Positions 44,514 through 52,535 of a stretch of DNA of 64,000 bases are shown one piece after another. Origin of the DNA: Clostridia bacterium (GTDB lineage: Bacteria; Bacillota; Clostridia; UBA1381; UBA9506); the NCBI GenBank assembly GCA_017399695.1, contig JAFQBK010000002.1:1-64000 (forward strand), given 5' to 3'. Position 1 is the first letter of the stretch; every line of letters starts with the position of its first letter. The notes below the pieces were generated by a model that saw nothing but the letters and a program-made list of their open reading frames with translations, did no database searches and was not told the origin of the DNA. The translations under genes and the position numbers were made by a program.

Positions 44514-45086
44514 ATGAGACAAATTAAAAGCGTCAGAAAACTGACAACCATGGGGGTATTGGCTGCCATTTCCGTTGTGCTTGTGGCAGTAGTGCATTTT
44601 CCGATTTTACCTGCCGCACCGTTTTTGGAGTATGACCCGGCAGATGTGCCAATCTTTTTGGCAACCTTTATGTTCGGACCAATGTCGGGACTTCTTTTGA
44701 CGGTGGTAGTCAGCATCGTGCAAGGGGTGACCGTCAGCTCGGGTAGCGGCATCATTGGAATAGTGATGCATATTTTGGCAACCGGAGCCTTTGTTTTGGT
44801 TGCAGGTTTTATCTATCGGGCACGCCGTACCAGAAAAATTGCTTATCTTTCTTTGGCCTTAGGCGCGCTTACAATGACTACGGTGATGTGCCTTTGGAAT
44901 GTGATTTTTGTACCTATTTTCACCCCGACAATGGACCGTACCGTCGTAATTTCCATGCTCCCGACCGTGTTTATCCCGTTTAATTTAATCAAAAGCGGCG
45001 CGAATGCCATTATTACAGCGGTACTTTATAAAAGTATTTCCAATCTTGTGTTCAGGGCAAGTGACGACAAAGAACTCACGCTTTAA
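44514..45086 (+). CDS. ribU: Riboflavin ECF transporter S component
   Basis: A 190-residue membrane protein with five to six helices, the substrate-binding subunit of an energy-coupling factor importer for riboflavin. Blocks are KLTTMGVLAAISVVLV, FLEYDPADVPIFLATFMFGP and FIPFNLIKSGANAIITAVLYK. ATG 44514 has GAGGAGG 8 nt upstream; the longer upstream frame runs through the riboswitch terminator. The energizing EcfAAT genes are not in the window. Control by the FMN riboswitch fits riboflavin as the substrate. Confidence 0.95.
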   Translation: MRQIKSVRKLTTMGVLAAISVVLVAVVHFPILPAAPFLEYDPADVPIFLATFMFGPMSGLLLTVVVSIVQGVTVSSGSGIIGIVMHILATGAFVLVAGFIYRARRTRKIAYLSLALGALTMTTVMCLWNVIFVPIFTPTMDRTVVISMLPTVFIPFNLIKSGANAIITAVLYKSISNLVFRASDDKELTL

Positions 45087-45097
45087 TTTTAGTACTT

Positions 45098-45130
45098 AAG
45101 AGGATGCAACTGCATCCTCTTTTTATTTTC
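45098..45130 (+). terminator. Intrinsic terminator
   Basis: AAGAGGATGC pairs with GCATCCTCTT (stem 45098-45121), then TTTATTTTC. Confidence 0.8.
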
Positions 45131-45134
45131 TTTC

Positions 45135-45192
45135 TTGACAATGTCTGCGGGAAAGGATATAATAAAAACAGACACCCCCAGGGGGAGGGTAT
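45135..45192 (+). promoter_or_regulatory. copA promoter with CsoR-type operator
   Basis: TTGACA (45135-45140), 17 bp, TATAAT (45158-45163), a full consensus. Just downstream CCCCC-A-GGGGG (45175-45185) forms a GC palindrome ending in GGGTAT, the general form of CsoR operators. CsoR is encoded at 47714, so self-control by copper is likely. Confidence 0.75.
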
Positions 45193-45205
45193 AAGAGGTG
45201 ATTTT

Positions 45206-47710
45206 ATGAAGCAAAAATTTACGGTTACGGGGATGACTTGTTCTGCCTGCAGCGCACATGTAGAAAAGGCGGTGCGCGCACTTTCTTGCGTGGCGGAGGC
45301 AAATGTCAATCTTCTTTTGAATTCTTTAGAGGTTACCTATCGGGATCAAGCAGAGACCGATGCGGTCATTGATGCGGTCGTAAAGGCAGGATATGGCGCT
45401 GCTGTTTTCGGGGAAGAGAAAAAGACCGGAGGAAAAGGAAAAACGGAAAAGGATGAAACACTTAAGAATGAAAAAAAACGCATCCTTTGGTCGCTTGCCT
45501 TTTTGCTTCCTTTGATGTATTTATCGATGGGGCCGATGCTGTCGCTCCCGATTCCGGGGATGCTTCTAGGTGCGGATGGGGCAGCGGCGTATCTTCTGAC
45601 ACAGTTTCTGTTGACGATTCCGGTCATTGTGTTTCACCGTCGGTTTTTTACGGTTGGTTTTCGCCGATTGTTTTCGGGGAGTCCAAATATGGATTCGCTC
45701 GTCAGCGTTGGTTCGGGTGCGGCACTTTTGTATAGCGTTATTATGCTTTATTTAGCGACGCTCTCTGCAGGAAATCACGAGCTTTTGCACACTTTGCGCC
45801 ACGAGGTCTATTTTGAGGCAGCGGCAATGATACTTACGCTGGTAAGCGTGGGTAAGTTTATGGAAGCACGTCAAACGGGAAAAACCTCGCAGGCGATTCA
45901 GAGGCTCGTAGAGCTTACGCCGCCAACGGCGATTGTTTTGCGTGATGGCGAAGAGAAAGAAATATCGATAGATGAGGTTCGTGCCGGGGAGTTGTTAGTC
46001 ATTAAGCCGGGAGCAAAAATCCCGGTTGACGGTGTAGTCCAAGAGGGCTTTGGTGCGGTGGATGAGTCTGCACTTACCGGTGAGAGTATCCCAGTGGACA
46101 AAACAGCGGGAGACGCGGTCACGGGAGGCAGTGTCAACCAATCCGGTGCTTTTATCATGCGCGCGGAGTGCGTGGGGGAACAAACGGTTTTAGCGCAGAT
46201 GATCCGGATGGTGGAAAACGCAGCAGCATCCAAAGCGCCTGTGGCAAAGCTTGCAGACAAGGTCAGCGGCATTTTTGTTCCAACGGTGATTGCGATTGCG
46301 ATTGTGACCTTTATTGCATGGCTTTTGCTCGGTGCGACGCTTTATTTTGCCCTTTCGTGTGCGATTTCTGTTTTGGTGATTTCCTGCCCCTGCGCTTTGG
46401 GCTTAGCGACACCGACGGCAATTATGGTCGGCATGGGAAAGGGAGCAGAATATGGCATTTTGTTTAAGAATGCAGAAAGTTTAGAGGCGGTTTCCAGTGT
46501 TCAGGCGATTGTGCTGGATAAAACGGGAACGGTGACGGAGGGGCAGCCGCGCGCAAGCGATGTGGATACCGATATGGCAGAGGAAGAATTTTTGCGCCTT
46601 GTTGGAAGTGGTGAGCAATTATCGGAGCATCCGCTGGCACTTGCGGTTGTGGAAAAATGCCGTGCAGAGGGCATCAAGCTATCCGCGTGCGAGGATTTTT
46701 ATAATGAAACGGGTTCAGGAATTCGCGCGGTGGTCGATGGTAAGAAACTTTTGGTGGGCAACCGAAGTTATCTCTTGACAAACGGAGTGGATACGGATGC
46801 GTGGCAAGCCAAGGGAGAACGTTTGTCCAATGAAGGCAAGACCGTTCTTTATGTGGCAATTGATGGAAAAGCAAGCGGTTTGATTGCCGTGGCAGATCCG
46901 GTGAGAACAACCAGTCGGGAGGCAATCGCCAAAATGAAGAAAATGGGACTTTCGGTGGTGATGCTGACAGGTGACAATCGACGTACGGCAGAGAGAATAG
47001 CAGAAGAAGTAGGAGTTGACCGAGTGATCTCCGAGGTTTTGCCGCAGGACAAGGAAAGAGAAATCCGACGCCTAAAGGAGCAGGGAAAACAAGTGGCCAT
47101 GGTGGGTGACGGCATCAATGACGCACCGGCACTATCCCGCGCAGATATTGGGTTTGCCATTGGTGCAGGGACGGATATCGCCATCGAGGCGGCTGATGTC
47201 GTTTTGGTAAGAAATGATTTATCTTCCGCTGTCACCGCAATCCGACTGGGAAAAAGCACAATGCGAAATATCAAGCAAAATCTGTTTTGGGCGTTTTTTT
47301 ATAACTGTATCGTGATTCCCTTGGCGGCAGGGATGCTGTATCCGGTATTCGGGCTGACGTTAAGCCCGATGATTGGGGCACTTGCGATGAGCTTAAGCTC
47401 GGTTTCCGTGGTATCCAATGCACTTCGTCTGCGGTTTTTTCAGGAAGAAAAACATAAGCAGATAGAATCAGAATATATTAATAAAACAGGAGGAAAAACG
47501 ATGGAAAAGAAGATGGTAATTGAGGGTATGGCATGTGCGCATTGCTCGGCGCGTGTAGAGCAGGTTTTAAATGCAATGGATGGCGTCAGCGCAAGGGTTG
47601 TTTTAGAAGATAAGTGCGCATATATTACGCTCGAAAAAGAGGTTTCGGATGAAGTGCTCATCGGGGCGGTTACTGAAGCAGGATATACCGTCGTATCCCT
47701 TTCGGTGTGA
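45206..47710 (+). CDS. copA: Copper-exporting P-type ATPase with N- and C-terminal metal-binding domains
   Basis: An 834-residue P1B-type ATPase that pumps Cu(I) out of the cytoplasm. N-terminal metal domain has M-T-C-S-A-C (C12, C15). Membrane helices surround the C-P-C motif (near residue 392, ISCPCALGLATPTA), the phosphorylation site DKTGTVTEG (near 438), TGDN and GDGINDAPAL. Uniquely, residues 766-834 form a second heavy-metal domain (EGMACAHCSARVEQ) placed after the last helix, joined by EYINKTGGKT. A strong ribosome site and ATG lie at this joint. Start ATG 45206 follows AGAGGTGA. A perfect promoter with a CsoR-type palindrome lies upstream. Confidence 0.93.
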   Translation: MKQKFTVTGMTCSACSAHVEKAVRALSCVAEANVNLLLNSLEVTYRDQAETDAVIDAVVKAGYGAAVFGEEKKTGGKGKTEKDETLKNEKKRILWSLAFLLPLMYLSMGPMLSLPIPGMLLGADGAAAYLLTQFLLTIPVIVFHRRFFTVGFRRLFSGSPNMDSLVSVGSGAALLYSVIMLYLATLSAGNHELLHTLRHEVYFEAAAMILTLVSVGKFMEARQTGKTSQAIQRLVELTPPTAIVLRDGEEKEISIDEVRAGELLVIKPGAKIPVDGVVQEGFGAVDESALTGESIPVDKTAGDAVTGGSVNQSGAFIMRAECVGEQTVLAQMIRMVENAAASKAPVAKLADKVSGIFVPTVIAIAIVTFIAWLLLGATLYFALSCAISVLVISCPCALGLATPTAIMVGMGKGAEYGILFKNAESLEAVSSVQAIVLDKTGTVTEGQPRASDVDTDMAEEEFLRLVGSGEQLSEHPLALAVVEKCRAEGIKLSACEDFYNETGSGIRAVVDGKKLLVGNRSYLLTNGVDTDAWQAKGERLSNEGKTVLYVAIDGKASGLIAVADPVRTTSREAIAKMKKMGLSVVMLTGDNRRTAERIAEEVGVDRVISEVLPQDKEREIRRLKEQGKQVAMVGDGINDAPALSRADIGFAIGAGTDIAIEAADVVLVRNDLSSAVTAIRLGKSTMRNIKQNLFWAFFYNCIVIPLAAGMLYPVFGLTLSPMIGALAMSLSSVSVVSNALRLRFFQEEKHKQIESEYINKTGGKTMEKKMVIEGMACAHCSARVEQVLNAMDGVSARVVLEDKCAYITLEKEVSDEVLIGAVTEAGYTVVSLSV
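47501..47710 (+). CDS. Possible internally started CopZ-like chaperone
   Basis: Inside copA, AGGAGG (47488-47493) lies 7 nt before an in-frame ATG (47501). The product would be 69 residues, MEKKMVIEGMACAHCSARVE..., a complete HMA domain with the M-x-C-x-x-C copper motif, the size and shape of CopZ chaperones. The same residues are the C-terminus of CopA. It looks like a copA-copZ pair whose intervening stop was lost while the copZ start signals stayed. Whether it is made separately is not shown. Confidence 0.55.
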   Translation: MEKKMVIEGMACAHCSARVEQVLNAMDGVSARVVLEDKCAYITLEKEVSDEVLIGAVTEAGYTVVSLSV

Positions 47711-47713
47711 GTG

Positions 47714-47980
47714 ATGAAGGCGGATAAGAAAAAGGTATGCCACCTGATAAAGACCGCAAAAGGACAACTGGACGGCATACTGACGATGATAGAAGAAAAC
47801 CGCTATTGTATGGATATCTCGGCACAGGTTTTAGCGGTGGTGGCGGTCTTAAAAAAAGCCAATCAGGAGATTCTTTCCGCGCATATTGCAAGTTGTCTGG
47901 CAGAAACTTTAGCCAGCGGAAACGAGCAGGATGCGCAGAAGAAAATTGAGGAACTGATGGGCGTAATCGGAAAAATGTAA
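47714..47980 (+). CDS. csoR: Copper-sensing repressor CsoR
   Basis: An 88-residue all-helical DNA-binding protein of the CsoR/RcnR family. The Cu(I) ligands are all present: C32 (RYCMDIS), H57 and C61 (SAHIASC). It represses copA until copper binds. It starts 3 nt after the copA stop at ATG 47714 and has no clear ribosome site, so it is probably translated by coupling to copA. A CsoR-type palindrome lies in front of copA. Confidence 0.92.
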   Translation: MKADKKKVCHLIKTAKGQLDGILTMIEENRYCMDISAQVLAVVAVLKKANQEILSAHIASCLAETLASGNEQDAQKKIEELMGVIGKM

Positions 47981-47992
47981 GGAGAGGTGTAT

Positions 47993-48502
47993 ATGTCAGA
48001 TTGGAAAGAAATCAAAGCGGAAAGTATCGAAAAAACTCCGTTTGAACTGATTGGAAAGGACTGGATGCTGATAACTGCGCAAAAAAAAGACGGCAGCATT
48101 AATACGATGACGGCGTCCTGGGGCGGTCTTGGTGTTTTGTGGAACAAAAATGTGGCGTTTGTGGTCATTCGTCCCCAGCGTTATACCAAGGAATTTGTGG
48201 ATGAGGCGGAAACTCTCTCTTTATCCTTTTTTGACGAGGAGTACAAAAAACAGTTGGGCTATTTAGGCAAGGTCTCCGGACGGGATGAGGACAAAATTAA
48301 AAACAGTGGATTAACGGTAGCAAATAATGAAACAGCTCCGTATTTCGCGGAGGCAAAGACCGTGCTTTTGTGCAAAAAACTGTTTGTGCAGGAGATGCAA
48401 AAGGATGCCTTTTTGGATGAGGCAATCATTAACAACTGGTATCCGGGGGAGGATTACCATATTCTTTATGTTGCGGAGATTGAAAAGGTGCTGGAAAAAT
48501 AA
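47993..48502 (+). CDS. Flavin reductase-like FMN-binding protein
   Basis: A 169-residue protein with the FMN-binding split-barrel fold of flavin reductase-like proteins (MTASWGGLGVLWNKNVAFVVIRPQRYTKEFV, FFDEEYKKQLGYLGKVSGRDEDKI). It may bind FMN and carry out a small-molecule reduction, but no substrate can be assigned. ATG 47993 has GGAGAGG 5 nt upstream and lies 12 nt after csoR, so it shares the copper operon. A tie to copper stress is possible but not seen in sequence. Confidence 0.85.
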   Translation: MSDWKEIKAESIEKTPFELIGKDWMLITAQKKDGSINTMTASWGGLGVLWNKNVAFVVIRPQRYTKEFVDEAETLSLSFFDEEYKKQLGYLGKVSGRDEDKIKNSGLTVANNETAPYFAEAKTVLLCKKLFVQEMQKDAFLDEAIINNWYPGEDYHILYVAEIEKVLEK

Positions 48503-48525
48503 ATGAAAAAATCCTAAAAAACTTC

Positions 48526-48554
48526 TTGACTTTGTGAATCGAAAGTAGTAGAAT
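48526..48554 (+). promoter_or_regulatory. Promoter of the Tyr T-box leader
   Basis: TTGACT (48526-48531), 17 bp, TAGAAT (48549-48554). Confidence 0.78.
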
Positions 48555-48573
48555 AAAGTCATTAAATGCGTTT

Positions 48574-48842
48574 GAGCAGGAACAAGTAAGCTTTAGCGGA
48601 ACCGAAAGAGAGTTGCCGGTTGGTGCGAGGCAATGGGAAAACTAAAGCCGAATACATCCTGCGAGCAGTGCACCGAACGAACTGTTTTTAGTAGGCTGCA
48701 ACGGGTGTTCCCGTCACAGAACGAAGGTATTGTTTGATACCTGAAAAGGCCGCAGTTGTGAGACCGCGGTAAATTGAGGTGGTACCACGGGATTTATCTC
48801 GTCCTCTGTATTCTTTATCGGAATGCGGAGGGCGTTTTTTAT
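48574..48842 (+). ncRNA. T-box leader, specifier reads TAC (Tyr)
   Basis: The T-box sequence TGAGGTGGTACCACGG is at 48775-48790 and a terminator with six Ts ends at about 48842. Stem I pairs GCAGGA (48576-48581) with TCCTGC (48657-48662) and CTTTAG (48591-48596) with CTAAAG (48642-48647). The 3' strand between them ends TAC (48653-48655) then A, the same place where the Phe leader has TTC then A. TAC is a Tyr codon. It controls the symporter that follows. Confidence 0.88.
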
Positions 48843-48887
48843 TTGTGAAAACGCCCCGCATCGCCGAAATTTTAAGGAGGAAAACTC

Positions 48888-50438
48888 ATGGAACAAACAC
48901 AAATCTTTACACTGACGGCACTGTTTATCTATGCAGTCATCATGGTAGTGGCAGGCGTTGTCAGTTACGGAAAGTCAAAGACCTTAGACGGCTTTTTAAT
49001 CGGCGGCAGAAATGTCGGTGCATGGATGACCGCTTTCGGTTATGGGACAACCTATTTTTCGGCGGTTGTCTTTGTCGGCTATGCCGGTCAACACGGCTGG
49101 AACATCGGTCTTGGCAGTATCTGGATTGGTGTCGGAAACGCAATTTTAGGATGTCTTTTGTCGTGGCTGTTATTTGCCAACCGCACCAGAAAAATGACCA
49201 AAAAACTGGACGCCAAAACCATCTCGGAATTTTTTGAAAAACGTTATGGTTCGAAAGGAATGAAAATTTTAGCGGCAGTTGTTATCTTTATTTTCCTTGT
49301 TCCGTATTCTGCCGCTGTATATAAGGGCTTAGGTTCTCTCTTCAGCGCAATATTCCCCGGAGTGGAGACTTGGGTATGGATGCTTCTTATTGCGTGCCTG
49401 ACCGGTATTTATCTTGTCGCAGGCGGTTATATCGCAACGGCATACACTGATTTGGTTCAGGGCGTAGTTATGATTGTCGGCGTTGTATTGCTTGTCTGCG
49501 CAACGCTTGGCCACGAAAGTGTCGGCGGTCTTTCGGGACTCATTACAAATCTTTCGAATTTTGTGTCTCTGCCAAATGACCCCAATCCGACAAGCGGCGC
49601 ACAGCTCACCAGTATTTTCGGCGGCTCATCGTTTAAGTTCCTTTGCTTTAATATTATGCTGACCAGTTTTGGTACCTGGGGACTTCCGCAGATGCTCGGC
49701 AAGTTTTATGCCATCAAGGACACTGGCGCAATCAAGCGCGGAACGGTTATTTCCACTGTATTTTGTATTATCATTGGTTGCGGCGCATACTTAATCGGCA
49801 GTACCTCGAGACTGATTCTCGGCGGCGTGCTTCCGGAGGGCGGAATCGACTCCGTCATTCCGACGCTTTTAATGGAAGTGTTAGGAAACGGCACACTTGG
49901 AATTATTCTCCTTGCGATTATTGTAGTTCTTCTTCTTTCGGCTTCCATGTCGACCCTGCAGGCGGTGGTCTTGACCTCTGCATCTGCAGTCTCAGTAGAC
50001 CTGATTCCGTCTCTTAGAAAGAACGGAGTTAAGCCGGAACATCAGGTGCTCCTGACACGTATTCTGTGTCTTGTATTTGTGGCATGCTCATTCATTTTTG
50101 CAACTCAGAACATCCCAATTATTGTCAGTTTGATGTCGTTTTCCTGGGGTGTGGTTTCCGGTTGCTTTATCGGGCCTTACCTTTGGGGATTGTTCTCGAA
50201 AAAGGTTACCAAAGCCGGTGCGTATGCTGGTATGATTGGGGGGCTTTTAACGGTAGGAATTTCGACTCTCGTCATTACGCTCAGCTCTGATTTTTCTGCG
50301 GCAGCAGCAGCGTCACCGGAAATGGGTGTTTCGGCAATGGCTGTTTCGCTTCTCGTTGTTCCGATTGTCAGCGCATTTACCAAAACCCCTGATGCAAAAG
50401 CAGTAGAAACCATGTTTGAATCTTTCAGCGAAGAATAA
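48888..50438 (+). CDS. Sodium:solute symporter, predicted tyrosine/aromatic amino acid uptake
   Basis: A 516-residue membrane protein of the SSS family (PutP/PanF fold) with about 13 helices. Blocks include DGFLIGGRNVGAWMTAFGYG, SEFFEKRYGSKGMKILAAVV and LLLSASMSTLQAVVLTSASA with the Na+-site region. Substrate cannot be read from the protein itself; proline, pantothenate and sugars are known for the family. Because a Tyr-type T-box precedes it, tyrosine or another aromatic amino acid is inferred. The start has AAGGAGGAAA upstream. It is a single gene ending at a strong terminator. Confidence 0.88.
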   Translation: MEQTQIFTLTALFIYAVIMVVAGVVSYGKSKTLDGFLIGGRNVGAWMTAFGYGTTYFSAVVFVGYAGQHGWNIGLGSIWIGVGNAILGCLLSWLLFANRTRKMTKKLDAKTISEFFEKRYGSKGMKILAAVVIFIFLVPYSAAVYKGLGSLFSAIFPGVETWVWMLLIACLTGIYLVAGGYIATAYTDLVQGVVMIVGVVLLVCATLGHESVGGLSGLITNLSNFVSLPNDPNPTSGAQLTSIFGGSSFKFLCFNIMLTSFGTWGLPQMLGKFYAIKDTGAIKRGTVISTVFCIIIGCGAYLIGSTSRLILGGVLPEGGIDSVIPTLLMEVLGNGTLGIILLAIIVVLLLSASMSTLQAVVLTSASAVSVDLIPSLRKNGVKPEHQVLLTRILCLVFVACSFIFATQNIPIIVSLMSFSWGVVSGCFIGPYLWGLFSKKVTKAGAYAGMIGGLLTVGISTLVITLSSDFSAAAAASPEMGVSAMAVSLLVVPIVSAFTKTPDAKAVETMFESFSEE

Positions 50439-50446
50439 AAATAGAA

Positions 50447-50478
50447 CCCGTCGGCGAAAGTTGCCGACGGGCGTTTTT
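50447..50478. terminator. Intrinsic terminator
   Basis: CCCGTCGGC (50447-50455) pairs with GCCGACGGG (50463-50471), then CGTTTTTT. It lies between the convergent symporter and ddh genes. Confidence 0.85.
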
Positions 50479-50484
50479 TGTTTT

Positions 50485-51471
50485 TTATAATAATTCTTTC
50501 CGGAGTTCCTCCGGTGTTTTGACAGAAAGCAGGGCAGGGGCAATATCCAAAACGGATTTTGCGCCGATGTCGCCTTGTTGATTTAAGCGGTATGCTGCGC
50601 GCGCATAGGAAACTAAAACGCTGGAGGTAAATTGCGGATTGGAGCCGAGCGTTAAGCCGAACTCAATAATCTGTGAGGTTTCTTCGTTTGCACCGGTTTT
50701 TCCGCTGCGAATCACAAAACCGCCGTGCGGCATCGCTTTGTGGTCGCGGGCAAATTCTTCCTCAGAAATAAAATGAACCGTCGTATTGTAGTCTGCGAAA
50801 TAATTCGGCATTGTTTTGATTTCATTTTCGATTCTTTCCGCGTCTGCGCCGTCTTCCAAAACAACAAAGCATTCGCGCGTGTGCTTTTCACGGGTGGTAA
50901 GCGTCGGGTTTTCGCCGCTTCTTGCTTTATCTACCGCTTCGGGTACGGGAACGGTGTACTGAATGGCATTTTTTACACCGCTGATTCTGCGGATGGCATC
51001 GGAATGTCCCTGACTCACGCCCTTACCCCAAAAGGTATAGGTTTCACCACAGGGGAGAACCGCCTCGGAATATGCGCGGTTTAAGGAAAACAGTCCCGGG
51101 TCCCAGCCGACCGAAATAATACTCGTCTTTCCGGCATTTTTTGCAGCATTATCGACAGATGCAAAATATTCCGGAATTTTTGCGTGGGTATCAAAGCTGT
51201 CGATTGTATTAAACATCGAAGCAAAATGCGGACCCTGCTCGGGCAGGTCGGTAGCACTTCCGCCACAAAGAATTAAAACATCAATTTTATCTTTCATCTG
51301 TTCGGCGTCGTCTGCCGCATAAACAGGAACACCGCTTGCTGTTTTGACGGTGTTCGGGTCACGACGTGTAAAAAGCGCTACAAGCTCCATATCGGGATTC
51401 TGTGCAAGCGCCATTTCAACGCCACGTCCTAAATTACCGTAGCCGGCAATACCGATTCTGATTTTTTCCAT
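50485..51471 (-). CDS. ddh: meso-Diaminopimelate dehydrogenase
   Basis: A 328-residue NADPH-dependent enzyme that makes meso-DAP from tetrahydrodipicolinate in one step, for lysine and peptidoglycan. Rossmann opening is IRIGIAGYGNLGRGVEMAL. Family blocks seen are LCGGSATDLPEQGP, DSFDTHAKIP, SVGWDPGLFSLNR, KGVSQGHSDAIRRI and RECFVVLEDGAD. ATG 51471 has GGAGGG 7 nt upstream; a long upstream extension is not needed. It is the last gene of the minus-strand set; 239 nt separate it from murQ. Confidence 0.95.
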   Translation of the reverse strand: MEKIRIGIAGYGNLGRGVEMALAQNPDMELVALFTRRDPNTVKTASGVPVYAADDAEQMKDKIDVLILCGGSATDLPEQGPHFASMFNTIDSFDTHAKIPEYFASVDNAAKNAGKTSIISVGWDPGLFSLNRAYSEAVLPCGETYTFWGKGVSQGHSDAIRRISGVKNAIQYTVPVPEAVDKARSGENPTLTTREKHTRECFVVLEDGADAERIENEIKTMPNYFADYNTTVHFISEEEFARDHKAMPHGGFVIRSGKTGANEETSQIIEFGLTLGSNPQFTSSVLVSYARAAYRLNQQGDIGAKSVLDIAPALLSVKTPEELRKELL

Positions 51472-51608
51472 AGTATAACCCTCCATATCCGTATTCTCTG
51501 CATCGGACAGAGAAAATATCCAAAAAATAACAAATAGTATTATATCATATGGCGAGGCAGATGTAAACAAAAGTTGGAAAAAAACAAAAAAACAGAATTT
51601 TGTTACCA

Positions 51609-51701
51609 TTAGCGGAAGCAGAAAAAGCTTCCCGTAAAGGCTTCTTTCCGTTCACCCGTCGAAAAACTGCAAAGTTCAAAGTAAAGCACACACTCCATAA
51701 A
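51609..51701 (-). pseudogene. Fragment matching the 3' end of the MurK-like gene
   Basis: Bases 51669-51701 match 52597-52631 inside the 3' end of the kinase gene except for one base and a 2-nt gap. In frame the copy still reads CVLYFELC (kinase: CVLCFELC) and then runs to TAA at 51609. No ribosome site precedes the 29-codon frame. It seems to be a decayed duplicate of a kinase tail or a shared repeat unit. Confidence 0.5.
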
Positions 51702-51710
51702 CTGAGTGTT

Positions 51711-52535
51711 TTATTTTGAACTGTAATTGCCAACGGTATTTTCTACGACCGCAGGAATACTCCAGTCGTAACTATTTAGCAGGCATTCTGCCTTTTTTTC
51801 GTCGCATTTTAAAATTTCACAAACAATGCCGATCATGCGCATTTTCAGCTTGTTGTTTGTCGGCTTTAAGTTCACCATCATATTTTCATACACATAACCG
51901 CATTGAATCATGGAAACCGTGGAAAGCATATTTAATACTAGCTTTTGTGCCGTGCCAGCTTTTAAGCGGGTGGAGCCAGTGATTACCTCAGCGCCGGTAT
52001 CGGTACAAATGGAAATGGCAGAGAGGCGGTCTAGCATACTTTCTTCGTTTGAGGTGACTCCTATGGTTATGGCCCCTAACAAATTGGCATATTCCACAGC
52101 ATTTGTGACATACCTTGCGTTACCGGCGGCAGAGATGCCGACTAAGACATCTTGCTTGCAAAAGCCATAGGATTTTAAATCCTCAATTCCCGCATCGGGA
52201 TTATCCTCAACATTTTCCTGTGCCTGCTTCAGCGCAATATCACCGCCTGCGATGATACCGATAACGGTGTCGGGTTCAACGCCGAAAGTAGGAGGACATT
52301 CACAAGCATCTAAAACACCGAGTCTGCCAGAGGTTCCCGCACCGATATAAAAGAGGCGACCACCGGCCTTTAATGTATTTGTGATGGCATTGACTGCCTT
52401 TTCAATATGGGGCAGCTCGGCTTCCACTGCCCGTACCGCATTTTCATTTTCTTCGCTCATCACCTTTAATTGTTCCAGGGTGCTCATTTTGTGGATCTTC
52501 ATTGTTTTAGGGTTACGCATTTCAGTTTTCAGCAT
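51711..52535 (-). CDS. murQ: N-acetylmuramic acid 6-phosphate etherase
   Basis: A 274-residue enzyme that splits the lactyl ether of MurNAc-6-phosphate to GlcNAc-6-phosphate. The family signature is clear: YIGAGTSGRLGVLDACECPPTFG, then GGDIALKQAQENVEDNP and GSTRLKAGTAQKLVLNMLST. ATG 52535 has AAGGAGA 6 nt upstream and lies within the end of the kinase gene (14-nt overlap). Length is slightly below the usual 300. Product would feed nagA and nagB elsewhere in the window. Confidence 0.95.
   Translation of the reverse strand: MLKTEMRNPKTMKIHKMSTLEQLKVMSEENENAVRAVEAELPHIEKAVNAITNTLKAGGRLFYIGAGTSGRLGVLDACECPPTFGVEPDTVIGIIAGGDIALKQAQENVEDNPDAGIEDLKSYGFCKQDVLVGISAAGNARYVTNAVEYANLLGAITIGVTSNEESMLDRLSAISICTDTGAEVITGSTRLKAGTAQKLVLNMLSTVSMIQCGYVYENMMVNLKPTNNKLKMRMIGIVCEILKCDEKKAECLLNSYDWSIPAVVENTVGNYSSK

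Noticed and set aside
48651-48658. ATC (Ile) as the specifier of the second T-box
   Set aside because: In the stem I pairing found, ATC would overlap the base stem TCCTGC; TAC followed by A fits the loop position and mirrors the Phe leader.
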